Shown: positions 43,163 to 53,269 of the stretch, piece by piece | How the letters are laid out: each line of letters starts with the position of its first letter | Position numbering within the stretch: position 1 is the stretch's first letter | Assembly: GCA_963784995.1 (NCBI GenBank) | Contig: CAWATZ010000002.1 | Span: forward strand, 248,001 to 312,000 | Origin: CAWATZ01 sp963784995 | Lineage (GTDB): Bacteria > Planctomycetota > Planctomycetia > Gemmatales > Gemmataceae | Length of the DNA stretch: 64,000 nucleotides | Direction: 5' to 3' | Notes under the pieces: model-generated | What the model saw: the letters and a program-made list of their open reading frames with translations, nothing else | Database searches by the model: none | What the model was told of the DNA's origin: nothing | Program-made: the position numbers and the translations under genes

Positions 43163-43587
43163 TTCGCCGGAGGCGTCTCCAGGTCGAAATTCGCTTCGGT
43201 GGTGCCGCCCGGCGGCACCTTGAAGGTCAACTTGCCGTGGACGTATTCGTCGGGAATGATCCGTTTGCGGAATTTCATGTCCGAGCCACTGGAGGGAATG
43301 CTGCCATCGTCGCCTTCGTAGGCGATGATTTTGACCGTGTACTCACCAATGAACGCACCTTTCCTGTCCCCCAGGGGCAGCAACTGGAGGGTGAATTGTC
43401 CATTGGCGTCGGTCTTTCCCGCCGAACCGGGGCCCGGGATTCCCTCCGAGAGAGGCTCGAAATTGACCCTGGCGTTGACCACGGGCTTCTTGTCCAGGGT
43501 GACACGTCCGGAAACCGGCACAATCCGGGAGTCACCGCAGCCGGCAGCGACAACGAGCAAACCAACCATCAGCAAGTAGTATCGCAT
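43159..43587 (-). CDS. Small lipoprotein with carboxypeptidase-regulatory-like fold
   Basis: A 142-aa lipoprotein (lipobox VVAAGC, Cys 17). The mature part has the transthyretin-like/CarboxypepD_reg pattern: VSGRVTLDKKPVVNARVNFEPL, then GKTDANGQFTLQLLP, then GEYTVKIIAYEGD, ending PGGTTEANFDLE. In planctomycetes such lipoproteins typically follow a DUF1559 gene, as here (20 bases apart). The pair is thought to act at the cell surface, but the function is not established. TCAGGAGAGG precedes the ATG. Confidence 0.85.
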   Translation of the reverse strand: MRYYLLMVGLLVVAAGCGDSRIVPVSGRVTLDKKPVVNARVNFEPLSEGIPGPGSAGKTDANGQFTLQLLPLGDRKGAFIGEYTVKIIAYEGDDGSIPSSGSDMKFRKRIIPDEYVHGKLTFKVPPGGTTEANFDLETPPAK

Positions 43588-43607
43588 GGTCCAAAGCCTC
43601 TCCTGAA

Positions 43608-44564
43608 TCAGTAGGCGCCAATCGCGTCATTGTCGGCGATGGTCGCGAGCGCCCGATACGTGGCGATGTTGATGCTGTTGCTGATGTAGTGGACACCGCC
43701 GTCCGCGAAGCAAAAGTTCGCCCCGTTGACGTGTTTGCTGTGAAACGAGTAGCGATCCGGCCAGTTGCCGGAGGAAGTGCTTGTCGTGTCCACGTAGTTC
43801 AGGGGAATGGCGCAGGTGGAGGTGACGTAGTTGGGATAGGCCCAGCCGCCGCAGTGCTCATCGTAGCTATGCAGGTCCTCGCCGATCATGAAGGTGTTGC
43901 TGGTGCCGTCGGTGATGCTGGTGAGCGCCAGCGGCCGGTTGCCGTCGCTGCGATAAAACATGCCGTTGCCATGGTCCAGGCCGTCCTCGGTGGTGACGGC
44001 CGGGGGAGCGTTCGGATCGGCCACGGGAAAAAGCGTTGTGAACGGGCTGCTGCCATTGTACCCCCAGTTGGAACCGCTGCAGCCCTTGTAATTGGTCAGC
44101 CCCAGCGAGATGCCGTTGATGTTGGGCCAGTCGGTCGCCGGGTTCTTGCTCTCGGTGCCATCGGAAGGGCACTGCAGCGTGGGGATGACGGTGGCAATGC
44201 CTGCCTGGGCCTGGCCGAGCGTGCCATTGGGAATGTTGTACTGCGCCGCGAGGGCGCCCTGCTCGATGTACGGCAGGATGCGGGCGATCCAGGTCCAGGT
44301 TTGCGGGCCCGGCACAACGCTGTCGGCTGCCCAGTTGTAATGGATCGTCGTGGCGTTGGGCGGGATGACCCCGTTGGCGGAATGGTAATTGTGAACGGCC
44401 AATCCCAGTTGCTTGAGGTTGTTCTGGCACTTGGCCTGACTGGCGGCCTCGCGGACCTTCTGGACAGCGGGCAGCAGCAGCCCGATCAGGATGGCGATGA
44501 TGGCAATGACGACCAAGAGTTCGATCAGGGTGAACGCGGATCGCGTTCGACTTCGGGGGTCCAT
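43608..44564 (-). CDS. DUF1559 domain prepilin-like protein
   Basis: A 318-aa protein with a type IV prepilin N-terminus (SAFTLIELLVVIAIIAILIGLLLPAVQKVREAA, cut before Phe) followed by the DUF1559 domain. The domain shows CQNNLKQLGLAVHNYH, then a Gly/Trp-rich variable middle, and near the end the typical FHSKHVNGANFCFADGGVHYIS. This family is vastly expanded in planctomycetes. It is probably surface-exposed and pseudopilin-like; no function is proven. CAGGAGCCC precedes the ATG. It leads a three-gene unit with the lipoprotein and a small gene. Confidence 0.95.
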   Translation of the reverse strand: MDPRSRTRSAFTLIELLVVIAIIAILIGLLLPAVQKVREAASQAKCQNNLKQLGLAVHNYHSANGVIPPNATTIHYNWAADSVVPGPQTWTWIARILPYIEQGALAAQYNIPNGTLGQAQAGIATVIPTLQCPSDGTESKNPATDWPNINGISLGLTNYKGCSGSNWGYNGSSPFTTLFPVADPNAPPAVTTEDGLDHGNGMFYRSDGNRPLALTSITDGTSNTFMIGEDLHSYDEHCGGWAYPNYVTSTCAIPLNYVDTTSTSSGNWPDRYSFHSKHVNGANFCFADGGVHYISNSINIATYRALATIADNDAIGAY

Positions 44565-44721
44565 GCCTTGGGCTCCTGTGAGAAGACAAGAGTGAGAGAA
44601 ATCATGACCCGGATAAACAGCGGGCTCATGCAGGTCAGCCTACCAGGTCCACAAGTTCGCGACTACCGCATTGTCCGGGAATTCTTGGTTTCAGGCCAGC
44701 CCCTTTGTCCTTGGGGCCTGC

Positions 44722-44750
44722 TTGCGGTGACCGGGCCGGGTCACTACAAT
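44722..44750 (+). promoter_or_regulatory. Putative sigma-70 type promoter
   Basis: TTGCGG, a 17-base spacer and TACAAT, 54 bases before the ATG of the DUF1549/DUF1553 gene. Confidence 0.5.
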
Positions 44751-44804
44751 CAGGAATGTTTGAATTCCAACCTGGACGTCCTGCCTTCCCTCCTGGAGCG
44801 CTCC

Positions 44805-47039
44805 ATGTGCCGGCTGGCTCTTGCTGCCTGTGCTTCCCTGGTCGGACTGCTCCTGCCCGGCCGGGCCTGGTGTGCCTCTTCCGAGCCGGCCGTCCGCTTC
44901 CGCACCGACGTGATGGCGGTGCTGTCGCGCGGCGGCTGCAATCAGGGGGCCTGCCACGGCAACCAGAACGGCAAGAACGGCTTCAAGCTGTCGCTGCGCG
45001 GCGAGGACCCGGACTTCGACTTTGCCGTGCTGACGCGCGATACGCTCGGCCGGCGGACCGATCGGCTCAACCCCGACAGCAGCCTGCTGCTGACCAAGGC
45101 CATCGGGGCCGTGCCTCACGAGGGCGGCAAGCGCTTCGATCGCAACTCGCTGGAAGCTCGCATCCTGCGCCGCTGGATCGCGGACGGCCTCAACCCCGAC
45201 CCGGCCGACGTGCCCCGGCCGCGCCGGCTGGTGGTCACGCCCTCCTCCGCCGTCCTGGTCGAGCCGGCGGACTCGGTCGCCCTGAAGGTGCAAGCCCATT
45301 TCAGCGACGGGCAGGACCGCGACGTGACCGCGCTGGCCGTGTTCGAGCCGTCCAACCTGCTGGTCAAGGTCGATCGGGCCGGCGTGGTCCGCCGGCGCGA
45401 GATGGGCGAGACGGCCATCCTGGTCCGCTACCTGGAGCTGCAGACGACCGTGGAGTTGGCCTTTGTCCCGGCCCGTCCCGGCTTTGTCTGGAAGGCGCCT
45501 CCCGAGAACAACGTCATCGACCGCCACGTCTTCGCCAAGCTGCGCACCCTGCGGATGCAGCCCTCGGAGCTGGCGAGCGACAGTGTGTTCCTGCGCCGGG
45601 TCTATCTCGACACCCTGGGCGTGCTGCCGACGCCCGAGGAATCACGGAAGTTCCTGGCCGACACCCGGGCCGACAAGCGCCAGCGCCTGATCGACGAACT
45701 GGTGCAGCGGCCGGAATTCGCCGATTTCTGGGCCCTGAAATGGTCGGACCTGCTCCGCAACGAGGAGAAGGTGCTGGACCACAAGGGGGTGCTGCTGTTC
45801 CATCAGTGGCTGCGGCAGGCCATCCAGGAGGGCAAGCCGCTCAACGAGCTGGCCCGGGAGCTGGTCAGCAGCCGTGGCAGCACCTACAGCCATCCGGCTG
45901 CCAACTATTACAGGGCCCTGCGCGATCCGCACACTCGGGCCGAGGCCTTCGCCCAGGTGTTCCTCGGCATCCGCATGCAGTGCGCCAAGTGCCACAACCA
46001 CCCCTTCGAGCGCTGGACCCAGCACGATTACCACAGCCTGGCCGCGTTCTTTCCGCGGGTGCAGTACCAGGTCCTCGAGAACAACCGCAAGGATCGCCTG
46101 GACAAGCACGAGTTCGACGGTGAGCAGATCGTCTGGATGGAGCGCTCCGGCGAGGTGACGCATCCACGCACCGGTGAGACGCTGCGGCCGCTGTTCCCCG
46201 GCCAGCTGACGCCCGAGTTCGCACCGGAGGCCGACCGTCTGCTGGCTCTGGCCGACTGGGTGGCCCGGCCGGACAATCCCTACTTCGCCCGGGCCCAGGT
46301 CAACCGGGTCTGGCACCACCTGCTCGGCCGGGGTCTGGTCGATCCGCTCGACGATTTCCGCGCCTCGAATCCGCCCGTCAACCGGCCGCTGCTGGACGCG
46401 CTGGCGAAGGACTTTGTGGAGCATCGCTTCGACCTGCGCCACCTGGTGCGGACCATCCTCCGCTCGCGCACCTACCAGCTGTCGGCGGTGCCCAACGAGA
46501 CCAACCGCGACGACGAAACCAACTTCTCCCGGGCCATCGTCCGTCCGCTCCAGGCGGAGCAACTGCTCGATGCGGTCTGCCAGGTGACGCAAGTGCCGTC
46601 GAAGTTCCCGGACTTGCCGCTGGGAACGCGCGCCGGCCAGCTGCCGGGCGTCGGCATGAGCCGGGAGCGCCGCCGGGTCGTGACAACGCCCTCGGAGAAG
46701 TTCCTGACCGTCTTCGGCAAGCCGGGCCGATCGCTGAGCTGCGAGTGCGAGCGCAGCGAGGACTCGACGCTGGCCCAGGCGTTCCAGCTGATCACGGGCG
46801 AGATGATCAACAGCAAGCTGGCCGAGCCTGGCAATCGGCTGGATCAGCTGCTGGCATCGGGCAAGACGCCGGAACAGATGATGGAGGAGTTGTATCTGTC
46901 GGCACTCTGCCGCTTCCCGGCGGAGCGCGAGAAGGAAGTGGCCTTGAAGCTGCTGGAGCGGGCCAGGGACCGGCGGCAGGGGCTGGAGGATCTGGCCTGG
47001 GGACTGCTCAACTGCAAGGAGTTCCTGCTGCGACGGTAA
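44805..47039 (+). CDS. DUF1549/DUF1553 domain protein with cytochrome-like motif
   Basis: A 744-aa exported protein (signal peptide ending GRAWCAS). Early on, GGCNQGACHGNQNGKNGFKLSL holds a C-x4-CH motif like that of planctomycete-type cytochromes, where haem could attach. An Ig-like stretch follows, then DUF1549 (FLRRVYLDTLGVLPTPEE; MQCAKCHNHPFERWTQHDYH with a second CxxCH) and DUF1553 in the last 300 residues (RVWHHLLGRGLVDPLDDFRASNPP; RTYQLS). Such proteins are usually paired with a DUF1501 gene; here the next gene is a sigma factor. GGAG precedes ATG 44805. The haem reading is inference. Confidence 0.92.
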   Translation: MCRLALAACASLVGLLLPGRAWCASSEPAVRFRTDVMAVLSRGGCNQGACHGNQNGKNGFKLSLRGEDPDFDFAVLTRDTLGRRTDRLNPDSSLLLTKAIGAVPHEGGKRFDRNSLEARILRRWIADGLNPDPADVPRPRRLVVTPSSAVLVEPADSVALKVQAHFSDGQDRDVTALAVFEPSNLLVKVDRAGVVRRREMGETAILVRYLELQTTVELAFVPARPGFVWKAPPENNVIDRHVFAKLRTLRMQPSELASDSVFLRRVYLDTLGVLPTPEESRKFLADTRADKRQRLIDELVQRPEFADFWALKWSDLLRNEEKVLDHKGVLLFHQWLRQAIQEGKPLNELARELVSSRGSTYSHPAANYYRALRDPHTRAEAFAQVFLGIRMQCAKCHNHPFERWTQHDYHSLAAFFPRVQYQVLENNRKDRLDKHEFDGEQIVWMERSGEVTHPRTGETLRPLFPGQLTPEFAPEADRLLALADWVARPDNPYFARAQVNRVWHHLLGRGLVDPLDDFRASNPPVNRPLLDALAKDFVEHRFDLRHLVRTILRSRTYQLSAVPNETNRDDETNFSRAIVRPLQAEQLLDAVCQVTQVPSKFPDLPLGTRAGQLPGVGMSRERRRVVTTPSEKFLTVFGKPGRSLSCECERSEDSTLAQAFQLITGEMINSKLAEPGNRLDQLLASGKTPEQMMEELYLSALCRFPAEREKEVALKLLERARDRRQGLEDLAWGLLNCKEFLLRR

Positions 47040-47315
47040 GGCGTGAGACTCAACCGGTGAGACCGCCACACCGCCAACGGCGCTTTTGCTTGGCGGTGTC
47101 GCCAGGAAAGGCCCAGGCGTGTCTGTGAACGCCCCACGGATGACAAAAAAGCGACACCGCCAACACGCCACCAGCACACGCCGTCTCTTCGGGACATCTC
47201 CTGGCTCTTCCCCAGAATCCGGGACGGTCAGAAAAGTCGCAATTCCTTGAACACCTCGACCCCTTTGGGGACACTACTTGGAAGAAGCCCACCCTCTGCC
47301 TGGGAGAACCGTTTC
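47040..47315. other. Intergenic region with an inverted repeat
   Basis: A 13-base arm (TTGGCGGTGTCGC, about 47090) recurs inverted about 45 bases further on. Nothing else is recognised before the sigma factor gene. Confidence 0.5.
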
Positions 47316-50300
47316 ATGCCGCCATCACCCGCCGGCCTGGTCCTGCAGCATCTCCGCACGTTGGCGAGCGGCTCCGAGCTGGGCCGGCTTGCCGACGGCC
47401 AGCTGGTGGAGCTGGTCCGGCTCCACGATGAAGAGGCCTTCACCACGCTGATCCAGCGGCATGGGCCGATGGTCTGGCGCGTCTGCTGGCAGGTGCTGCA
47501 TCACGTCCAGGACACCGAGGACGCCTTGCAGGCCACCTTCCTGGTCTTCGCCCGCCAGGCGGCATCGCTCCGCAAGCCCGAGTCGATCGCCAGCTTCTTG
47601 CATGGGACGGCCTGCCGCATCGCCCTTCAAGCACGCTCCCAGGCTGCCCGGTACTGCCAGCAGCCCGAGGGGGAGGAACGCCAGACTCCGACCGATCCCC
47701 TGGCGGACGTGACCTGGAGGGAGCTGCAGGCAATCCTCCACGAGGAACTGGGACGTCTGACCGAGGAGCATCGCGGTCCACTGCTGCTGTGTCTGCTGGA
47801 AGGGCGGACTCAGGACGAAGCGGCCCAGCAGCTCGGTTGGAGCAAGAGCAAGCTCCGCCGCCGGCTGGCACAGGCGCGGGCCCTGCTTCGTCAGCGGCTG
47901 GTCCAGCGGGGTGTGACGGCCTCGGCGGCCCTGACGGCGGCACTTCTTGGCGACCTGGCCTCGGCGGCCGTGCCGGTCCTGCCCGTCCGCGCCACCGTGC
48001 AGGCCGGGCTGCGCCTGGCCGTGGGGAACGGCGGCCGCCTCCGAGGTTGTCTCCGCTCCCGTGGCGGCTCTCATCGAAGTGGAGGTCCCGACCATGACCC
48101 TGACCAGGCTCTTCCTCATTCCCGTTGTGCTGCTGGCCGCGGGGCTGCTGGCAGCCGGCGTGGGCTACTTTGCTCACCGGGCCCCGGCGGAGAAACCGGG
48201 CGACGCCCCGCCCGCCGCGGCCAGGCGGACCAGCCGAGCCGAACCAAACTCGGCGGTTCGCAAGGATCGCTTCGGCGACCCGTTGCCGGCCAACGCCGTC
48301 GCCCGGCTGGGGTCGCTGCGGTTCTTCCACGGGGAAACGGTCGATCGGGTGGCCCTTTCGCCGGATGGCCAATGGATCGTTTCCACGGGAAGCGACGGAA
48401 CAACCGCTTGTGGGAAACGGCCACGGGCCGGGAGTTGCCGCTCGGAGCCAGCCTGAAGCATGCCCCCCTGTTCACGGTCAGCGGCAAGCTCGTGGCCGCG
48501 GAGCGGGGCAAGGACTGCCTCCGGCTCTGGGACGTGGCCACCGGGAAGAAGCTGCGCGAGCTGCCGGTGGACCTGAGCTAGTGGTGGTTCGGCCTCTCCC
48601 CGGATGGCCGCACCCTGGTCTGGTGGGCGGAACCGCAGCAGCGTCAGCCAAGACCCACGCTCTGGTTCTATGACGTGGTGACGGGGAAGGTGGAGGATGC
48701 CGATCGAATTGCCGGCCAACGAACAGGCCATGCAGTTTGCCTTCACCGCGGATAGCAAGACCCTGGTAACGGGGCACCAGAACCAGAGCCTTCACGTGTG
48801 GGACGTGGCCAGCCGCAAGGAGCTGCGCAGCACGCCGGCGGAAGGGGCCGTCAACTCCGGCATGAAGATGGCCCTGGCCCCGGACGGCTCCGTCCTGGCC
48901 GTCGCTCCCAGCGGCCAGCCCATCCGCCTGCTGGACCTCCGGACTCTCAAGGAGCTGCCTCCTCTCCTGGGCCAGCGGAAGAAGCACGTCAACGCGCTGG
49001 CCTTCTCCGCGGACGGCAAGCGCCTGGCTGTCAACTATCCGTCATCGACGGTCCACTTGTGGGACGTGGAGACGCGCCGGCTGGTCCGCCGGCTCGAGGG
49101 CAAGGGGGGACAGGTCTACGGCACGGTCTTCTCGGCAGACGGCAAGTTCCTGGTCGGGGCGGATGGCGCAGCGGTCACGCTCTGGGATCTGGGGACAGGG
49201 CAGCTCCGTCCGCCCTGCGACTTCGGACACACCTATTGCGTTGGTGCCATCAGCTTTTCCCCCGATGGAAAGTCCCTGGTTAGTGGGGCAAGCTATAGCG
49301 ATCCCACGGTCCACGTGTGGGACCCGCGGAGCGGGAAAGAAAAGGGTCGTTGGACCGGCCACGCCGACGGCATCGAAGCCATCGCCCATTCCCCCGATGG
49401 CCGGCTGGTGGCCTCGGGCAGTCAGGACCGGACCATCCGGCTCTGGGACGCAAACACCGGCAAGGAAGTGCGCCGGCTGCAGCCCCGCGATGGCATGGTC
49501 TCGGCGCTCGCTTTTGCCCCCGACGGCAAGACCCTCGCCTCCGTGGGGTGGAAGAAAGCCGTCTGCCTCTGGGAGGTGGAATCGGGCCGGGAGCTGCGTT
49601 CCTTCGGCGATCCCGGCGGAGGGATCACGCGGCTGGCCTTCTCTCCCGACGGCAAGACGCTTGCCACAAAAGGGTTTGAGGAACCCGTCCTCCGCCTCTG
49701 GTCGGTGGCCGACGGCAAGCAGATGCGCCAGCTCCCTGGATCGAAGATGGGAGATCCTTTCCTGCCCTTGTCGCCCGACGGCCGCTTGCTGGCTGCGGGC
49801 GAGGCTGGCGGGACCGTTCGTCTGCTGGAGCTGGCCACGGGAAAGGAGCTGCCGCCGCTGGCCATGCCGCTGCCAAAAGATCCGCAACGGCCTGTCCGCG
49901 CAAGCGCCATTGCCTTTTCGCCCGACGGCCGGAGCCTGGCTGTGGGGTACTACGAGGACCGGACGGTGCGTCTGTGGGAGCTGGCTTCGTCGCAAGAGCG
50001 GGCCCGCTTCCAGGGGCACCGCGGCTCTGTTTTTAGCGTTGCTTTCTCGCCTGACGGGACTCTCCTCGCTTCCGGCAGCTGGGACCGGACCGTGCTGGTC
50101 TGGGACATCACCGGCCGGATCACCGCGACTCGGCCGTTCCCGGCCGAACTGACTTCCGCCGAACGCAACACGTTGTGGAACGACCTGGCCAGCCTGGACG
50201 CGGCGACGGCGTTCCGGGCCGTGCAGAGACTGGCCGGCGCGGGCCAGGCCGGGGTGACCCTCTTGAAGGAGCAGATGCGACCGGTTGCCGCCGTCGAGGC

Positions 50301-50651
50301 GAGGCAGGTCAATCGGCTGATCGCCGACCTCGACAGCGACCAGTTCGCAGTGCGCGAGCAAGCGAGCCGAGAACTGGGGAGGCTGGGGGACAGGGCGGAA
50401 CTCGCCTTGCGCCAGGCATTGGCCGGCAACCCCTCCGCGGAGGTCCGTCGGAGCCTGGAGAGGATCCTGGAGAACCTGGCCACGGCGGGCGCCCGGAGCG
50501 GCTGCGCGGCGTCCGGGCGGTGGAGGTGCTGGAACGGATTGGCTCGGTGGAAGCCCGCGGAGTGCTGGAAACTCTGTCCAGGGGGTTGCCCGAGGCCCGC
50601 CTGACGCGGGAGGCGCTGGCGGCTCTTGCACGTCTGAAGAAGCGAGGATGA
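47316..50651 (+). pseudogene. ECF sigma factor fused to a membrane-anchored WD40 domain, broken
   Basis: Reading continuously needs about four frame changes (near 48030, 48400, 48680 and 50490) and passes a TAG at 48579-48581. Residues 1-200 are a sigma factor (FTTLIQRHGPMVWRVCWQVLHHVQDTEDALQATFLVFAR; region 4 LEGRTQDEAAQQLGWSKSKLRRRLAQARA). Next is one membrane helix (LFLIPVVLLAAGLLAAGVGYFA), then WD40 repeats, intact from 48697 to about 50480 (FSPDGKSLVSG; HVWDVASRKELR), and a tail ending LARLKKRG. Sigma factors with such C-terminal sensor domains are typical of Gemmataceae. If real, the breaks separate the sigma part from the repeats; if consensus errors, it is one protein of about 1100 aa. 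The start has GGGAGAACC. Confidence 0.8.
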
Positions 50652-50682
50652 ACCCGCAAGACGATTCCAGGCCATCCCGCAA

Positions 50683-51435
50683 TCAATTCCCGGAAGGAGG
50701 AGGGGGTTTGGCTTCCTTCTTCAAGGCTACGGGGTCAATGCCGAGTTCACGAAGTTTGGCGGCGAGAAGAGCATTTTCCTCTTCGATCGCAGTGGCTCGT
50801 TGCTCGGCGGTGGTGGCTCGTTGCTCGGCGGTGGTCGCTCGCTGCTCATTCCGTTGATTGAGGGCCGCGAGTTCCTCAAAGGTGAGGAACGGCTGACCGT
50901 TGGGACCGTAAACCACCATGGGCTTGACAGACAGATCAAAGCGAATGCCCAATCGCGGACTCACCAATCCCTCGACCGGGCGAACCCGGCGGAACACCGT
51001 CCCCTGGCGCTGGTAAACCTCAAGCCGGTTGTCGTCGGGATCGAAGACGTAATACTCCTCAACCCCGTATTCCTCGTAAAAGGCCCGCTTGTCTGCCATC
51101 TCGGTCGAGGTATTGCTGGGTGACAGGATCTCGAAGACGACCTGAGGAGCGATCCCCTCCTCCAGCCATTGCCGATAGGAGCCCCGTTCTCCCTTGGGCC
51201 GGCCAAACACCACCAGCACGTCGGGGGCCTGCCGGGTTTTGGGCTCGCCTTCCACCGCGTACCAGAACAGATCCCCCGCCACGAAAACGTCGGCACGGTC
51301 CCGGAACAGCGCACTGATGTTGCCGACCAGAACAATGATCCAGCGTAATTGCAGCGTATTGTCTGCCACGGGCTTGCCATCACTGTCGGGATAGAGAATC
51401 TGGCTGGGGGCGGGCGGAACCAACCACTGGACCAT
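50683..51435 (-). CDS. Uma2 family (DUF820) endonuclease-like protein
   Basis: A 250-aa protein of the Uma2 family, a restriction-endonuclease-like fold common in cyanobacteria and planctomycetes. The fold core is visible as WYAVEGEPKTRQAPDVLVVFG (Asp of the active site), then PQVVFEILSPSNTSTEMADKRAFYEEYGVEEYYVFDPDDNRLEVY with the Glu and Lys of the PD-(D/E)xK pattern. The C-terminal 60 residues carry three copies of a 7-residue unit (QRATTAE) and a coiled coil. Function in vivo is unknown. A GGGAG site precedes the ATG. The triple unit is also visible as a 21-base tandem repeat at about 50790-50850. Confidence 0.88.
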   Translation of the reverse strand: MVQWLVPPAPSQILYPDSDGKPVADNTLQLRWIIVLVGNISALFRDRADVFVAGDLFWYAVEGEPKTRQAPDVLVVFGRPKGERGSYRQWLEEGIAPQVVFEILSPSNTSTEMADKRAFYEEYGVEEYYVFDPDDNRLEVYQRQGTVFRRVRPVEGLVSPRLGIRFDLSVKPMVVYGPNGQPFLTFEELAALNQRNEQRATTAEQRATTAEQRATAIEEENALLAAKLRELGIDPVALKKEAKPPPPSGN

Positions 51436-51526
51436 GAACAGCACTCCCTTTCGATCACCCAGGAACCGTCTCTTCGGGAAGCCTAGCAGAAAGGAGACGC
51501 CCTGGACAATCCCAGGATCGCGCGTC

Positions 51527-53254
51527 TCATTCGAGGCCGAGCACGGCGTCCACCACCCAGCAACCACGACAATGAATCCCAGGCTCGCGGCAATGGGCCA
51601 GGATGTCGGCATTGTCGCAGCCGGCCTCTTCGAGGGCGTCAGCCAGGATGGGGAGGCGGTCGAAGGCCCGGTCGTCGTAAATGCCCTGGGCGATGGAGCG
51701 CACCGTCCCGCCGTTCCACGACAGCCACGCCGGATGAAGCAAAACGGGACGGTAAACCGAAGGCCCGAACAACTCACGCAACAGCCGGCATTGCAGCTCT
51801 GCTTCGGTGTGCCTTGAAACATTGAAAGCAGCCGTCCAGACCTCTTGGTAGGTCGCCCAGAGAGCAGCGCGGGGCTGCTCCCACGTCTCCACCCACTCCT
51901 TGCTCGCCTCCCGCGCCGCAGCATGGGCCAGCCTCAATTCCTCATTGGTTGCCCTGCCGTCCGCGTGCCGCTCTGCCACCTCGATGGCTAGCCGGCTTCG
52001 CTCGTTTTCCAGCCCGGGAAAGTGCTGCCGGAAGCAGGCACAGAAGAACAGACGCATTTTCCGTGGACTGGCGCACTCGTACACCTGGCGGAGCATCTCC
52101 ATGGCATCCGTGCCAGCAGCCCATTCCTCCTCCTCCAACGCAACTTCCACCGCTCTGCGAAGATTCTCTGCCAGATCGTTGGCGGTGAGGTAACGGTCGG
52201 CGGGATCCTTCGCCATGCACTTCCGCCAAACCTGGCTCAGAAAGGAAGGAACCTGGCCGCCAGACGACAGCGGGCTGCTGGGCCAGGGTTCTCGAGCCTG
52301 GACCGGATGGACGGCCGGAGGGGGCCGAAACCCGGTCACGAGTTCGCACAGCATCACCCCCAGGCTGTAGATGTCGCTGCGGTGGTCCATTTTGCTGCGG
52401 TCCCCACTCACCTGCTCCGGGGACATGTACGCCAGAGTGCCAGCCACGTCCCCCTCGGCACCCGTCATGGCCGCTCTGTCGAACGCGATCCCAAAATCGG
52501 TCAGGTGGACCTGCTGGACGTCTCCCCCAAGCAGGTGTGCGGGGACCCAAACCTCACCGATGACCGCGGGGACGTCTCCCGGTTCCGCCCCGAGCAAGAC
52601 GTTTGCGGGTTTCACGTCCTGGTGAATGATGCCCTGGCGGTGGGCGTACTCCAGGCCATAGGCCACCGCGGCGACGATCCGGATGGCCTCACGCACCGGC
52701 AGCCGGCCTTGCCGCATCCGCTCCGCCAGGTCGGTTCCCTCGATCAGTTCCGAGACGATAAAGTACGACTGTCCATGCCGGCCCACGTCGTACACCGGCA
52801 CGATCACCGGGTGCTTCAGCCGGGCCACCTTCCGGGCTTCCGCCAGGAACCCCTGCACCTTCTCCTGGTCGGCGAGGTTGCCGGGCTTGGGCACCTTGAC
52901 AGCGACCAGCCGCTGTAATTCCATGTCGAAACCTCGCCAGACCTGACCGAACCCCCCCTCTCCAAGAAGGCGGTCGAGGCGGTAGCGACCGGCAAGCAGC
53001 GATGGCGAGTCCGGCCGCTCGTCTTGTCGGGAGCAACAGTCCTGGCCTGGCGACCCGGAGTGTGCCGCCACCTCGGCACGCCCCGGCGCCGCTTTCATCC
53101 AGGCAATCTTCTTCAGCGCACCAATGCGGGATGCCAGGATCGGCGCGAGGTCGGGCCGGTCCTGACACAAGTTCTCGGCAGGGATGTCCTGTCCCCTCTC
53201 GAAGTTCTCTTCCCACTTCAGGAGCAGGTTGGAAAGGCATTCTTCGTTGGTCAT
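51527..53254 (-). CDS. Ser/Thr protein kinase fused to a planctomycete-specific C-terminal domain
   Basis: A 575-aa cytoplasmic protein. The kinase domain (about 88-370) has LGEGGFGQVWRG, the lysine in VAVKVPK, IIHQDVKPANVLL with Gln in place of the HRD arginine (a non-RD kinase), TDFGIAF, and YMSPEQ. No membrane helix is seen. The C-terminal 190 residues contain MRLFFCACFRQHFPGLENERSRLAIEVAERHADGRA and end in AFDRLPILADALEEAGCDNADIL and HCRGCWVVDAVLG. This pair of motifs is familiar from many Gemmata proteins near TIGR02996, of unknown role. It starts 15 bases after the ECF sigma factor gene, so the two form an operon and probably one signal pathway. Confidence 0.88.
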   Translation of the reverse strand: MTNEECLSNLLLKWEENFERGQDIPAENLCQDRPDLAPILASRIGALKKIAWMKAAPGRAEVAAHSGSPGQDCCSRQDERPDSPSLLAGRYRLDRLLGEGGFGQVWRGFDMELQRLVAVKVPKPGNLADQEKVQGFLAEARKVARLKHPVIVPVYDVGRHGQSYFIVSELIEGTDLAERMRQGRLPVREAIRIVAAVAYGLEYAHRQGIIHQDVKPANVLLGAEPGDVPAVIGEVWVPAHLLGGDVQQVHLTDFGIAFDRAAMTGAEGDVAGTLAYMSPEQVSGDRSKMDHRSDIYSLGVMLCELVTGFRPPPAVHPVQAREPWPSSPLSSGGQVPSFLSQVWRKCMAKDPADRYLTANDLAENLRRAVEVALEEEEWAAGTDAMEMLRQVYECASPRKMRLFFCACFRQHFPGLENERSRLAIEVAERHADGRATNEELRLAHAAAREASKEWVETWEQPRAALWATYQEVWTAAFNVSRHTEAELQCRLLRELFGPSVYRPVLLHPAWLSWNGGTVRSIAQGIYDDRAFDRLPILADALEEAGCDNADILAHCREPGIHCRGCWVVDAVLGLE

Positions 53255-53269
53255 TGCTTAACCTCGGCT

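Noticed and set aside
48579..48581. TAG in the sigma-WD40 gene considered as a recoded codon (pyrrolysine or similar)
   Set aside because: It lies in an ordinary WD40 repeat where Trp or a similar residue is expected, near several frameshifts. No structure follows it. Mutation or error is simpler.
50790..50850. 21-base tandem repeats as a possible CRISPR-like array
   Set aside because: They are only three units without spacers, in frame within the Uma2 gene, encoding a coiled-coil heptad.
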